From Acanthochlamys bracteata (Eukaryota > Streptophyta > Magnoliopsida > Pandanales > Velloziaceae): 64,000 bases of DNA. Made by a program: the position numbers and the translations under genes. Shown here in pieces: positions 23,801 through 38,241 of this stretch. The stretch lies in NCBI GenBank assembly GCA_019914995.1, contig CM034139.1, forward strand, positions 4,814,461 through 4,878,460, in the 5' to 3' direction. The notes under the pieces were generated by a model that worked only from the letters and a program-made list of their open reading frames with translations, had not been told where the DNA came from and did no database searches. Every line of letters starts with the position of its first letter. Within the stretch, counting starts at the first letter, position 1.

Positions 23801-24533
23801 AGAAGGAGCGGTTTCAGAATTTGCAAGCCACAAGGAACATTCCTTTGGCCGGAAATGGGTGGCAGCAACGCAGTAGGCATCGTTCGCCGTACACCGTCGA
23901 TGCCTACGCTACAAGGTCTTGTACTACCAACTCATAAAGAAAAGATAATTTTCGGTAAGGGAAACGATACTGTTGCTCTCCCACCAACTCCTTCCGCCTC
24001 GTCTGCTACCTCTGCTCCTAGCCTGTTGCTTCTACGAGGTCCCAGAACAACTTCAGTTGCTACAGCAGCAGCAACGCCGCGCAGTAGTACAAGTACTGCG
24101 GAGATGGTTATGGTCCCCCCTCCGACAGTGTCACCTAGTCTTCACCTGGGCTTGATGCAGGCAGCTGCAGAAGAACGCACGGTCAGCTCCGAGAACATCT
24201 GCCCACGTACTGCACGTACACCAGTTCCCAATTGCCATACAGCACGCGTAAGTCTACACGTGCACATATAGCTAGTACTTTGATTGCTTTCTTGTTCTTT
24301 CTTCCGCGCGAGGGCATCTTGTCATTTAATTTGTATGTGCCTATAATTAATTAATTATGATTAGTTAGGAAATTCTTTGCTGATGAATTTAGGCACGGGC
24401 ATCAACATGGCCGAGAGAAGGCGAGGTGAAGAAGATGAGGAAGGAAATTGCACACAGATCACCAAAGCCTTCCAACAACTGGATTAACAACGTCACCACG
24501 GATCTTGCGCTCGCTACACCTTCTTCCACCTAG
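20869..24533 (+). CDS. AMEIOTIC1 / DYAD (SWITCH1) family meiotic protein
   Basis: Nine exons keep one frame: 20869-20910, 20994-21038, 21317-21437, 21610-21710, 21805-22859, 23015-23117, 23383-23466, 23585-24247 and 24393-24533, giving 784 residues. Arabidopsis DYAD/SWI1 has about 640 residues and maize/rice AM1 about 780-860. Family hallmarks: GAFYEIDHSKLLPKFPTQIK in exon 4; a basic, nuclear-localisation-like stretch near residues 266-300; and the conserved core from about residue 318 containing RWSTERYTTAELKLL, KGAVLGNPILRP, IGDTGLLDHLLKHMAGKV, RRHNAEGAMEYWLE and DPYWTPPAGWQPG. Exons 6-8 encode a predicted coiled coil (EMEQLSSMKLLEKQ, KLEEEMARMSSCLEAL), followed by a low-complexity Ser/Thr/Pro tail. 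These nuclear proteins are needed for entry into meiosis, sister cohesion and protection of Rec8 cohesin. Exon 6 has the weakest acceptor (CAAG). I cannot tell the meiotic orthologue from the SWI1-like paralogue found in dicots. Confidence 0.9.
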
Positions 24534-26938
24534 CTCCATTAATTTTGATCATCCAGTTAAACTTACACGTTGATATTTTTTTATCAAGGGCTGCAAATTG
24601 ACAATATATTTTCTTATATAAAACATGCGGTTCACAGTTATATGTCCACTAAGCCGTTGCCTGGTTAGCGAAAATTGGATTCCTGGAACTCTGCTGCTAC
24701 TGTTTTCCAAGTGATAGTAAACATATATGCATATTGAGCTTATCTTTCTACTACTTTTCTGATCTATATATGGACTATATAGTGAATCTGTTTCAACTTC
24801 GGCACCCTTTTTGGTCAGGGTATCAGTTGGATTGTGTCTGTACTATACACAAGCTTATCATTGGCAGAGCAAAATATGAAATATATATATTATAATGAAT
24901 TTGAACGGTGAAGCAGCTTACTAGCTAATAGCTGTTATGTTTTTCATCTTTTCAGCTTATTAGCTAATAAGCTGTTATGTTTTGTTGGGCGTCGGCTTAT
25001 TAGCTAATACACAAGCTTTCCAAGCTTATCAGTGAAGTGTGGCTATACTATGCAAAACCTTATTAGCTATATTTTTGGGCATAGTTTGTTAGAATGAGAA
25101 TCGACGCTTAAGTACAATAAAGATTCAAAAGCGATAAATTTCTGACATAAAAAGCAAACGTGGGAATTCGAATTACGGCACAAATATTAAGCCAAAAGTC
25201 GAACCACGGTGACGGCATATATGTCTACTCTATAATCGACTAAAATGTTGCAAAACTGATAGATCTAGAGAGTACTTACATGAGGAAAAAAAACAAAATA
25301 GCTTTATATATATATAATAGATAACTCAAATCTATTAAAAATAATAAAGTATTCAGTCTGTCATCACCAAGATCTACATAGATAAGTCATAAGTAGTGTA
25401 AAATAATTTCAAGATCAATAAACACGAGGTAGAATAAATAAAGACAGAAAATTTATGTGGTGCAGCTTCAAGAAAAACCTACATCCATAGGAGAAGAACA
25501 ATAAAGATTTCATCATTAACATGAGAGATACAAAGAATTGGAGCGTGCGGATAATTTTAGATAAACATTTAAACATAATAGAAACTCTCTCACTCTCTCT
25601 CAAAGAGATAAGGATTCAAACAACTAAGATAAAAGCAATGGCTACACTTCTTCCAAAAAAATCAATGTATAAAGGGTAAAAATATAAAACAAACAAAATG
25701 AGGATCAAAATAAAAAAACTGTCATTTCCTGCATAAAACTGTAGAAAGCCGCACGGAGTTCAAATATGGTCGTTCAAATCTTAAAAGAGATCGCACAAGA
25801 TTGTTAACTCCTCCAAGTTCGATGGCATTGATGATGGACCTGAAACTTGGTAATTTAAGGTCGTTAAGACTCCAAATTTGATCGCCTAAAGTCGAAATTA
25901 AGGCACAAAATAATAATAACTTTTTTTACTTGTTTATGTACGTGTACGTGGACTTTAATTTGATCTTAGCTGCAGGTACCTGTTTGTTTCCCTTTTCAAC
26001 TAGCACCGTTAATTTTCACTTAAATTAGAAGATGCATGTGAGATGAGTCTGTGGCAGGTGTGCATGCAGTTTGTGGCAGGTGCGTGCAGTCTGAACTCTT
26101 GCTGCTACAAAAAGGAAGCTCCGTAAGAGAGAGAGAGAGCGGGAGGGATTGCAAAACTCTGCAAACTCCAAAGAATGGAATCAGACAACAAGCACTATAC
26201 TGTGTATGGGACGGACTTTAAGTAAAATGGCTGGGGAGGATGATCAGGTAAATAGAACATCTGAGTCTTATTTACATGTTAGGAGGAAACTGAACCGCTA
26301 CAGAAAGTTTGGAAGGTAACTAGCTGGTAATTGGTTATACACATCATTGCATGACAGAGGCGAACACTACTGTGTGGAAGAAATCCTAATGAAACTCAAC
26401 TGAAAGTTAAACCAACTACACAATAAGATAATAAACCCGACAAGGTCTTCACATTTTAGTCGCGAAATAGTAAGGGGAAATTTTTCAGAAGGACAGAAAT
26501 TATGCAAATTTCATCAGCTTTACTTCCAGTCAAAGCTCGCTAATAAACTTGGGAAAAAGCTTCATGATCAAAAGAAGCTTTCAAGACAAAACTTTTCAAC
26601 TCAACAACCTACCTGAACAAGCAAATAAGAACTAGAAAAACAAACTCCTGCATTACCAATCTACTTCTCAAGTTTTCATTATCAAACAAAACCAACAACA
26701 ACTTATCAATGCACAATCGTAAAAGATTAGTTAGCAAATTACTGACCGTTTGTTTGTTGAGCATTATGACCTTCGGTAACCGATGCCAGCTTTATATAGG
26801 ACGGTAGCAGTTGTTGTTTGGCTTTATGAAGGTGTTCGTATCCTCAGGCGGTCCCAAATCAAACGGCAGCTTTGCCGGCGTCGGAGGAGGTTCGTTCGTA
26901 TCCCGGCGGCCCTCTCCGGCGTACTCGCCATTGATCTG
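24534..26938. other. Intergenic
   Basis: 3' flank of AM1/DYAD followed by AT-rich DNA. Contains a cluster of GCTTATTAGCTAATA words with a perfect palindrome (24953-24974). From about 26790 the sequence becomes GC-rich; a minus-strand open frame at 26977-26792 is discussed under findings. No recognised gene. Confidence 0.4.
24953..24974. repeat. 22-bp perfect palindrome
   Basis: CAGCTTATTAGC followed by its reverse complement arm gives a 22-base self-complementary site. Partial copies of the same word occur at about 24914-24932 and 24992-25008, suggesting a small repeat family or a decayed tandem array. Confidence 0.75.
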
Positions 26939-27029
26939 AGCCCAAATCCCCGGCCAAATCAAAGTCCATTTAAACATATTAAAGGTTACAGTGGGCCAAA
27001 GATATGGGCTAACTATTCATTAAAGCCCA
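26939..27029 (+). promoter_or_regulatory. Cluster of site II motifs upstream of TAXIMIN gene
   Basis: AGCCCA (26939), TGGGCC (26992), TGGGCT (27005) and AGCCCA (27024) sit 320-410 bases before the TAXIMIN start. They could drive that gene, or act divergently if a minus-strand gene starts near 26950. Confidence 0.4.
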
Positions 27030-27293
27030 ATAATAAAGCTCACGCGCGCATGTCACGTGACGGCGGTTGTTAAACAATTCCACTGGATTAAAGGGTTGAA
27101 ATTTGAGAAAGCGTGTTAACGGTGCTTTTGCGTGTTCAATTTCAATCGAACTTGTTCTAACTTGGCAGCTTCGTCACAGCAGTCTCCACCTAAACGACAT
27201 CAAATCGATCAACAACTATTAATTATATAACAACAACAACAAGTACTTACCAAGAGTCAAGACAGTTCATACCGTTCAAGTTGTTGGTGCTGC

Positions 27294-27315
27294 TTTTTTT
27301 TTTTTTTTTTTTTTT
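27294..27315 (+). repeat. T22 homopolymer in leader of TAXIMIN gene
   Basis: A run of 22 T bases ends 36 bases before the ATG. Probably in the 5' UTR or core promoter; length polymorphism is likely. Confidence 0.85.
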
Positions 27316-27351
27316 GAAGGACGGAGAAGGAAAGGAAAGAAGGCGGCGGAG

Positions 27352-28488
27352 ATGTGTTGCGAGTGTGATTGCGAGTGCCGGCCGCTGGGGTGGTTGCTCG
27401 GGCTTCCTTTTGCTTTACTCTCACTCATCGTGTCCGTGATCGGTATCATTGTTTGGATTGTTGGGTGAGTCTTGTTCTTTTCGATTTCTGTAATGGTTTG
27501 TTTTTGGTTTGCTTTTATTTGTTAACTTCAAAGGTAGAACTAGAGAAATTTATAAAAAAAAGATACTAAGTTCCATGAAATCTTGAAATTCCAAGCTTTT
27601 GCCCCTTTTTTTTTGTCTTTGGTGAATTAAAACTCGAAAATGTATGATTATCTTTGTAGAATTAAGATAGAAGAATGTTACATGTATGCAGGTTTTAGTT
27701 AAGTTTCGGTTAAGCAAGAGATTTGTAACAGAAGCAGGGAAATCCAACAAACTTGTTTGGAGAATTCTGTTTAAGTAAATCACCTTGGAGTATATATCCG
27801 TTGATTATAGGGACATTACAATATGCAGCAAGAATCCACAATACGTCATGGCTTCATCTTGTAATAACAATGAAAGAACGATTTTGGTTATTGGGGAAGT
27901 TGGATGCTAATCAATATCAGTGTTAGTTAAATCTTTTCCAAACAATGACTTTGTTCTTCAATATAGATTCAAAGTGCATAAGAAAGCTAGCTGGTGGAAG
28001 AAGCAACTAGACACTTTCTTTTATTAATGATGGGCTTTTAGAAGATAATTTCTCACTCTCTGTTTAGGAAGTTCCATGTCAACCTTGAAGAATATGAGTC
28101 ATTGGAGGAAAATTTTTGCTGAAAAATATACAAATTTTTTAGCAGTAGTAAGTTTAGTAATGTCGTTGTGGCTCTCTGCTAGTGGTGTTTCATTGCCAAA
28201 CTCAAAATTTTCAGATGTATTTTGTAGTTTTAATTTTCTTTTCATATGATGGTTATTGCTTAAATCCACAAAATGAGCTTGTTCAGATTTCAGAATGAAT
28301 TCGCAGAACAAAGTATTTATTGTGGTTAGGAGTAAATTGGTTGATGACGATTTTTGAATTGCAGGCTGACACTCTCATGCATCTGTCCATGCTGCTTGTG
28401 TGTAACTGTGCTGGTCGAGCTGGCACTCGAGCTCATCAAAGCCCCGCTCCATGTCATGAGGTGGTTCACCTCACAGATTCCTTGTTAA
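27352..28488 (+). CDS. TAXIMIN-like cysteine-rich signalling peptide
   Basis: Two exons, 27352-27464 and 28365-28488, encode 78 residues. The sequence starts [20 protein letters not shown], runs through a long hydrophobic segment ([19 protein letters not shown]), then a Cys cluster CICPCCLCV, then [19 protein letters not shown], and ends FTSQIPC. This matches the TAXIMIN family (TAX1/TAX2), short, strongly conserved plant peptides that alter organ separation and specialised metabolism when overexpressed. Length and cysteine pattern fit. The hydrophobic stretch could be a signal or a membrane anchor. The intron (27465-28364) splits the codon for the Gly after WIV and has a canonical GTGAGT donor and TTGCAG acceptor. 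A T22 tract lies just upstream. Confidence 0.85.
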
Positions 28489-29400
28489 GTGCTCATGTAT
28501 TTCATTACTGCATGCCCTTATGTTTATTTAGATCCATGCTTTGTAGCTGGAACTACATTGTTATATAGCCATTCATCTAAGGTGTTATTTTATTGTACAT
28601 GAAATTAAGGGGTTAGGTTTGGGCTTGTGCTACAGTCTGGATGCAATCATTATACTTCTTCCTATAGTTAGAATTTATAGCCAGATATATAACCATGATA
28701 CAAATTCATTAGCTTTGTGTTCTCACGTTGTTAGCTCCATTGCAGTTACTTCGTTGTTTGTTTGCAATTCTCACCTATTGCTATTGGTTTCTTCCTATTT
28801 GAGCATTGATTTCTGTTCTCCAGTTGTTTGCTATGAAAATTTAAAAACATTAGCAGATTGTAAATGTTCTCACAATGATTGCTTGGCTCTAATGTCACAT
28901 GCATTTCTCTGCAAACCCATGTTGAGTGAAGTTCTTTGTGTTCCGAGAATCATTTGCTTTTGCTCCCTTATCAACTTCATGTGCCAAATATGCCATGGAG
29001 ATATTGCAAGAAGGCGGCTGATTATGACTAACTTTCTCTATTCACGATTTAGCAGACGTTTAAAGAGGCATGGTCTCTTCGAATAATAATCATTTTATCA
29101 GTAGGAAAGTAGATGTTATGCCTGGTTTAGAAACCAAGTAAATGAAAAGCCAGTGAATATTCAAAAGTTTATCACATGTATCTCGCTGCAGTGAATTCAT
29201 AAAATTAAAGTTTGAATTGATAATCAAAACATGTGAAATAATAAAATTTGGAGTAAAATTTTTATTGAAAGTGGAGTTCAGTATAAAAGTAGAGTTTGGA
29301 ATGACAACACGTGAAATATTCTAAACTTAATTTTTAAAAGGAGGAAGTAGAATTGGGTAAAATTAATACATGTCTTTATTCTTGGGTGATTTGATTTAGA

Positions 29401-29670
29401 GACATGTTTACGTATCATATAAACTCGCTTTTTCAAAAAAAAAATTAATTTTAAGTCACTTTAAAAATAAAATAAACACAAAAAGCTAAAGTAAGTTTTT
29501 CTGCCAAAAGCATTACTTTAAAATTTTAAAATTTAAAATAAAAAATCACTTTATATCCATTTTCATACAACAAATAAAAATTAATTTTTAATAAATCATT
29601 TTCAAACTCTAAATTTATTTTTTTATAAATTTATTTTTAAAAAGTGAGTTTACTACTAAGTAAATATGCA
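29401..29670. mobile_element. Decayed MITE with ~30-bp imperfect inverted ends
   Basis: The left end carries ATGTTTACGTATCATATAAA then CTCGCTTTTT. The right end, reverse-complemented, carries ATATTTACTTAGTAGTAAAC then TCACTTTTT. The interior is A/T-rich with no coding capacity. Target duplication not resolved. Confidence 0.5.
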
Positions 29671-30390
29671 CAGAGGCGCTTCATCTATAATTTATCTTTT
29701 AGATTTTTGTTGCTAGAATAGAGAAAAGGACATAGAAAAGTAAGAAGCAAAAAAAAAAAGACGGTAGTTCTTTTGACAATATTTTTTGTTTAAAATTTTT
29801 TTGTTTTATTTTTTATATTTCTTTTTATTTGTTAAATATAAAAACTATGAAATAAATTTTTTTTTGTCAGAGCTATGATGTACCATAACTATGATGATTT
29901 AAATCTTAATTCTATAACGTTAGAAGTTTTATAATTATTTATTAAATATTCATTATCGTGTTTAATATTTTTAAATATTTGATTAATATTTAATCGATTT
30001 GATATTTATATTGAGACAAAAATAGTGAAATAATATATTAGTTAAATTTATATAAACTAATCTGATTTAGTCTGCGCTAATATTATGTATTGAAAATTAT
30101 AATCATCGATAATTATATAAATTTCCATGATTCTTACAATACGAATATTGAACTTAGTCCCACTATTCAAATTTCTAATTTTTCACTAGTTTATCAAAAG
30201 CTCAATCCTCAAAGTTAAAGACTATTTTAATGGCATCTTATATTTGCGGTAAAAATTAAGCATACGTTATACATCAACAAAGTTGAGTCCACTCTCATTG
30301 AAGAGTACTATGTAGCTTCTACGTGTGGATTTGTTCGGTGATGCTACCTACTGTCACTGTTCGGTCATTCTGTTGGAATAAAGTTTTACA

Positions 30391-30640
30391 AAGCGTTTGA
30401 AATTGCGTTTCCAAACCTTTTATTTTAATTTTTTATTATATATATATATATATATTTTATAAGTATTTAAAAATTTTATTTAAAAATTTAGAAAGTTTAA
30501 AAAAATTTTATGTAATGAAATCTTTTTATTATATATTTTTATTACGTTTTTAAAAATAAAAAAATAAAACTTATTTTTTAAAAAATAAAAATATTTTTTA
30601 TTTTAAAAAAACTTTATTTTATAAATACTTTCAAAATTTC
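30391..30640. mobile_element. AT-rich MITE remnant
   Basis: Begins AAGCGTTTGAAATTGCGTTT and ends ATAAATACTTTCAAAATTTC; the interior words (TATTTAAAAATTTTATTTAA, TTATTATATATTTTTATTA) are shared almost base for base with the element at 56858-57080. Ends diverged. Confidence 0.5.
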
Positions 30641-31100
30641 TCTTAAAGTTAACGAAGATCTACCATAAAACTTAACTGTAAATATAACAAATGAAACAGT
30701 AGAATACGGCGTATCAAATCTTTACATACATGGCTTCTCTGTTGGCTTCTTTACATCTCCATAAGTGACCTCAAAATAATTTTTTTAAGCAAAAATTTAC
30801 TTCCAAAATGGAATGCCTATACTTATTTTAAAATTAATTCTCAAAAATTCATTTTTTAAAAACTCAATTTTTAAAAATGAACTTTTAAATCACTTACAAA
30901 TAAATAAAACATGCTCACCATCTATCTTTAATCAATAAAAATCTGCTATTTGAACACAGATTCACAGCACACCATTTCGTTGGGATATTTATTCTTTGTC
31001 CATAATTTTGATGTACGTATGCGGGGAGAAATTAAAGCTGGGATTCTGTTTGCAATTTGGCAATTGCAAAAGTTGATGTACATATGTTCGTTGGCTTAAA

Positions 31101-31115
31101 TGGGCTTAATGGGCC
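31101..31115 (+). promoter_or_regulatory. Paired site II motifs of the malate dehydrogenase promoter
   Basis: TGGGCT (31101) and TGGGCC (31110) form a tandem site II element about 310 bases before the start codon. Such pairs are typical of plant nuclear genes for mitochondrial proteins. Confidence 0.5.
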
Positions 31116-31390
31116 TACTCACAATTCCAACCCAAGATAGTTTTAATTGGGCACAGTTTTATACTCGCAAACAGACTACAAAAACTATCTCTACGCTGCG
31201 TTCCCATCACCAACAATCCATTCCTCCTCGTGGTCCGCAAACTTTCATCAAACTCCCACCGTGCTGTGGTGTCCTCTACTCCACAACTTCGTAAACCGCG
31301 ATAAAAAGTTAACAGATCTTAATTAGCACCAGACCATTTCGAGTAAGATCTAGGCCGTCGCCGCTGCGTAGACAGCACTAAACCGGATCT

Positions 31391-31408
31391 CAGCAGCAGC
31401 AGCAGCAG
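31391..31408 (+). repeat. (CAG)6 in 5' UTR of malate dehydrogenase
   Basis: Six CAG units end 12 bases before the ATG. Confidence 0.9.
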
Positions 31409-31420
31409 CTATCAAAGAAG

Positions 31421-34031
<2,611 letters not shown>

Positions 34032-35519
34032 AATTGAATGCATTTGATGTCTCCAGATGCTTTAGGAGGGTGAAGTTTCGATATTGTTTTGAGAGGGTTT
34101 CCTCTTAACCATGTTCTTCGAATTCTGAGCTGTTAGCAGTTGCTGCTCGGTGCAGCATCGGGATTTTTTATTTCATTAATAAGGCATTAGAAAAATGTGG
34201 CAGAGGTACTATAATTGATCAAGTGATCAGTTTTACCTTTACTCATTGATGCTATAGTTATAACAATATCTACTTAACCCTGCTAATATTTAGAGAATGC
34301 ATTTTGTGGTTTTTATCCGTGACTAATTGGTGCCACTATGCCCATATGATTCTAGTCTTGAATCCAAAATTGTCATTCCGATGTTTGTAAAGAGAATGCA
34401 AGTCATGATGTTGCTTGGCAGTTCATGTTGCTGGTCTGTTGTTTATGTTCTGGTTTATAATTTTATATGTTTCTTGTTGGCCGAATCTTTGTTAACAGGT
34501 TATGCTTCAGTTTGAGCGTGTTTACCAATAACCTAAATTTATTTTTTCTAAACTTACTTTTAGTATAAAATTTATATAAAAATTAAAATAAAAATTTTTA
34601 GTAATAAACTTCTTTTAAAAATTTTATTTTTAAAATTTATTATAAATATTAAATTATTATATTAATTTATTTTTTATTAAATATTTTTAATTATTAATTT
34701 ATTTTTTAAATTAATTTTAAAAAAATTTATTTCACTCACTTTATTTATAAAATAAACACGCCCTTACAACTATTGTAAGTTTCAATAATAAACAGTATTG
34801 CTGATTAACGGCTAGCTTATTTTAATCTATGACTATAATAGGATTTGTTACGTTTTCTGGTCTAGAAAACTCTGATGCTGCAGTTAACATCCATGATTCC
34901 TGCTTATGTATTTAACCTACACAACAAACAGCAGAAGCAAAATATCCATCAACGAATGGAGTGTATATCTCATACAAACTTCGTGAGTTGTCCTGCAATT
35001 CAACATAAACAACACGATTATTTTCACCGGATCCATAAGAACTAATTTGTTAGAATAAATACATTAATAGCAGAGCTTTTTTATTTTTCTTTTCGTGATG
35101 TCTACATTGGTAAGTTCAAACTTAGCAAATAATCTATTCAACATGTTGATCCTTATAGGTAAAGTTCTACACCTGTGTCCGAACGTAGCCTGGTTAAATC
35201 TGTCATCAACAGTTCATTTTATTTTTTCTTTCCGTCATCCCACATAACGTTTACAGCAAAATCTACCAAGTAGAAGTTGGGAACGTTTCATTTCCATGGA
35301 GTCAACTGAGCTTGATAGTATTCTGTATACTTAATTTCCAGTTCCATATTCTGATTCCTTGATATGTTTCACATGAGCATTATGTAACATTCTGTTCCAT
35401 GCCATGTGAGTTCTGCTGTCAAGAAATTTCATGCATATATCATTATCATATAACAAGAAAAGTTAGTTCGAGGTGTTGTATCAAGTATTGATTGCTTAGA
35501 ATAATTGAGTTTTTACAAT
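34032..35519. other. Intergenic
   Basis: Malate dehydrogenase 3' UTR, one Tourist-like MITE (34514-34763), and unremarkable DNA up to the GDSL relic. Confidence 0.45.
34514..34763. mobile_element. Tourist-like MITE (GRGCGTGTTTA ends)
   Basis: 250 bases with ends GAGCGTGTTTA and TAAACACGCCC in inverted orientation, AT-rich interior and no coding capacity. TTT/TTA flanks suggest a decayed 3-bp TTA target duplication as in PIF/Harbinger-derived MITEs. Confidence 0.6.
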
Positions 35520-35698
35520 GTTTGCAAAGTCAGTTGGAGCATGTTGTGGGCGAGGAGGTCCCTTCAATTATAAGTTATCAGCAATTTGTGGAACTACTGG
35601 GGCAAAAGTATGCAGTGATCCTCGTTGCTTGGGATGGCATCCATTACACTGAGCTCGATGGATTCTTACAACGGCTTTCTGCAACTCCTCCAACATAA
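35520..35698 (+). pseudogene. C-terminal fragment of a GDSL esterase/lipase
   Basis: One frame reads KSVGACCGRGGPFNY, AICGTTGAKVCSDP, the Cys-rich block before the last catalytic motif of plant GDSL lipases (usually ACCGxGGxYN ... CxDPS). After a frameshift, a second frame continues AWDGIHYTE, the block V motif holding the catalytic Asp and His. The catalytic block is therefore out of frame with the block before it, and nothing upstream matches the N-terminal GDS block. Only the last roughly 60 residues' worth of gene is present. A dead fragment; the parent gene is not in this window. Confidence 0.75.
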
Positions 35699-36273
35699 TG
35701 GTTGAGCAAATTAAATTTAAGAGCATTGTTTGCAAAGCTGAAGTTTATTAAAATTTATTTATTAGAAATTCTTGCTTTTTCGCGATGTGGAAACATGGGG
35801 TGCTGTGGTGAAAGAAGATCAATTCCTAATCTGTTTTAACATATGTTAGTAATTTGATAAATTACAATATTTATACTCTTCCCAAGTATTATTGGGTTGG
35901 ACCGAACATAAAGTAAAAGCAGACTTCATCAATATTTCTAAAATGATACAACTTTGGATTCCACAATTGAGCCTTCATGGGCTTCTAATTAAGCCCATCG
36001 AGTAGATCTCAAATCATCATAACTGATTAGTCTTCATTATTAGTCAATTTTTTTCCGTGAGGACCAATCTACTTATGATAAAATAAGCTCTCCATTACAT
36101 TGTAATATTTGTCTACATTACAAACATAATCTTTTAATTTTAAATAAATCTATAATTCAATAGCAGCTCACAACATTTTTGAAATCAACTAGAAATCCTT
36201 TTAACTATGTAACAATATAATACAAACCAAATTAATAACATATATATAGTCTTTAGTATTTACCGACTGTTCT
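35699..36273. other. Intergenic
   Basis: 3' flank of the phospholipase gene. Contains an inverted repeat TGGGCTT/AAGCCCA (about 35968-35987), otherwise nothing recognised. Confidence 0.4.
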
Positions 36274-38241
36274 TCAATGATCTTCTGCTATTTCTCTTCC
36301 AACTAATCCATATTCATCACCTTCATCATCATCTTCATGGTCCTGCAACGTCCAGAATCCATTAACTCCCTGCACCATTCCTCTATTCTTCTCAATCCAC
36401 CACGACGCCGGAACAAGGTACACGCTCTTGAGTGCATCCATGGACTTATTAAGTAGAGCTACATCTCTCTTCACAACAAGCTTAAACCCTCCATCAGTAC
36501 TCCCTTTTTCTCCTGCAACTCCATGCATGTATCCTTCCAAGTTGTGCAGCATGGTAAGTCCCTGTGGACTCTTTATATACTCCGATTTCGTCGTGTCGAT
36601 GTTTAACACGACACCGATCTCCGCGTAACCGATTGGAGGGTAAAGTGGCACGAGATCGTTTGTGTTGCGGACTCGGAGCAGCTTGAGGTTTGGCGTGTTT
36701 GAGAAGATCTTCTGGAAATCGGAGTTGCCTACGCGAGGACTCGCGTAGAGGATTGTGGCTACGGGGAAGATTTTGTTTTGTTGGGTTTTAGGCGTGTTGT
36801 ATCCGTTGGATACAATGTCGATGGCGGTGAGCGTGCCGAGGGCTGCGCCTAGACTGTGTCCGGTGATGGTGATGCTGACTTCTTCGTCCTTGTATACGTC
36901 TACTAGTCTTGAAATCTCTTGTAATACCTGAAGCAGTTGATGACAGTGACTTAAATAACTTTTCTAATGAAATGATAACGTGATTAAGTTCATTATTAGT
37001 GACGATAATCATAGACCTACATCGTGATCAGCAATAACATATATATATAATATTAGTAGGTGAATTGTCTCTTATAAGGTAATGATTTGACTTGAATAAA
37101 TATCGTTGATTATCCATTGTAGTCCAATTATAGTTATCGTGAGACTAGTGATTTAACATTGTGTAACAGTGTAACTTGCACGGTGGCTTCTTTTCTAGCC
37201 AATAAATAAAAATATATATAAGCTGAAAGCTGTCCGATACATATCAACTACAGTGAACCGTGCAACAAATTACAATACTACAAATTCTTCTTGATTAATA
37301 TCTAGGGTTTATACATTATAATTGTCTTTAACAATACGAGACCGATTTCGGTCGATATCTAGTAAACCTACTAGCATTATTTTGCACTCATCAGTCATCA
37401 CCAATCAACATGATCAAAATCAATAGACATTTTCTGCTATATTATAGTTCTGCAAAACATTGAGTTACTTGAAGTGAATTTAGTTTTTTTATTTATGATC
37501 GGAAGTCAAATCTTTTAGTTATAAAATTTTAATTTTTGCATATACAGTGCTTTGTCATGGATAATAATTTAAACCTATAACATAACCTGCAGATGGAACT
37601 ATATTTCACTGAGACAGCTTCTGTTGATGGCAATCATCATAACTCACCTGTTCTCTGGCACTGCTTTTGTTGAATGGAGATTTTGAATCACTGGACGTAT
37701 AAATCGACATCCACCCTCCATGCACCTGCGGATCACCGGTCTTAGACTTGCTGCCGACAATTGTACCTGCCGGAACCAACACAAACTGGAGATCATTAAT
37801 CCACTCCAGTGTCCTCAACGTACCTCGCCATGCAACAACGATATCTCTCCTTCCAAGCACTTGTTTTCCTTCATCACTCGCCACTGCAACGTACCCTATC
37901 CAGTTAGATTCTTTACTCCAAGCTTCTCGCGACAGTGATTTCAGAATGAACGCGTCCGGTAAGTCCACACTCGACGTTGCGTACAAGAACTTAGTCACTA
38001 CATACTTGTAAGGGTTGCTGATAGAAAGCCCAACTTTAGTGAAAAAATCTCGGCGGTTGTAGCGAGAGCTTCCAGCGAACTTGGAAATTTTGTCGTCGTT
38101 GAAAGCGTCGTAAGCAGCCTGCGCCATCTGGCCGTAGATGATTAGGTTTTGCCGAAGGTCTATGTCGGGAGGATCTAGTAAGCCTGACCAGTTGTTGCTT
38201 CCATTGAGTTCTCTCCATCTCTCTGCTATACTCGCTACCAT
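36274..38241 (-). CDS. Phospholipase A1-II (class 3 lipase, DAD1-like family)
   Basis: Two exons on the minus strand, 38241-37648 and 36927-36274, encode 415 residues. The chosen start is the ATG of [14 protein letters not shown]; upstream codons are open but have no ATG. Hallmarks: the N-terminal plant PLA1-II motif [28 protein letters not shown], and the lipase nucleophile elbow TGHSLGAAL (Ser at about residue 223). Further on are [21 protein letters not shown] (Asp ~289) and [10 protein letters not shown] (His ~333), completing a Ser-Asp-His triad. No chloroplast transit peptide is visible, which fits the class II group (similar to PLA1-IIgamma) thought to act in the cytosol on the sn-1 acyl chain of glycerolipids. 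The acidic tail ([12 protein letters not shown]) is typical. The intron is 720 bases with clean GTGAGT and TTCAG borders. Confidence 0.92.

Larger units (their letters stand above)
28489..31100. other. Intergenic, MITE-rich
   Basis: 3' flank of the TAXIMIN gene, then AT-rich DNA with two MITE-like elements (29401-29670 and about 30391-30640). The 155-codon open frame at 28619-29086 begins at a TTG, is Cys/Leu/Ser-rich and matches no family I know; I treat it as chance. Confidence 0.45.

Noticed and set aside
28619..29086. 155-codon plus-strand frame downstream of the TAXIMIN gene
   Set aside because: Starts at TTG, has no recognisable motif, and lies in probable 3' UTR or intergenic DNA.
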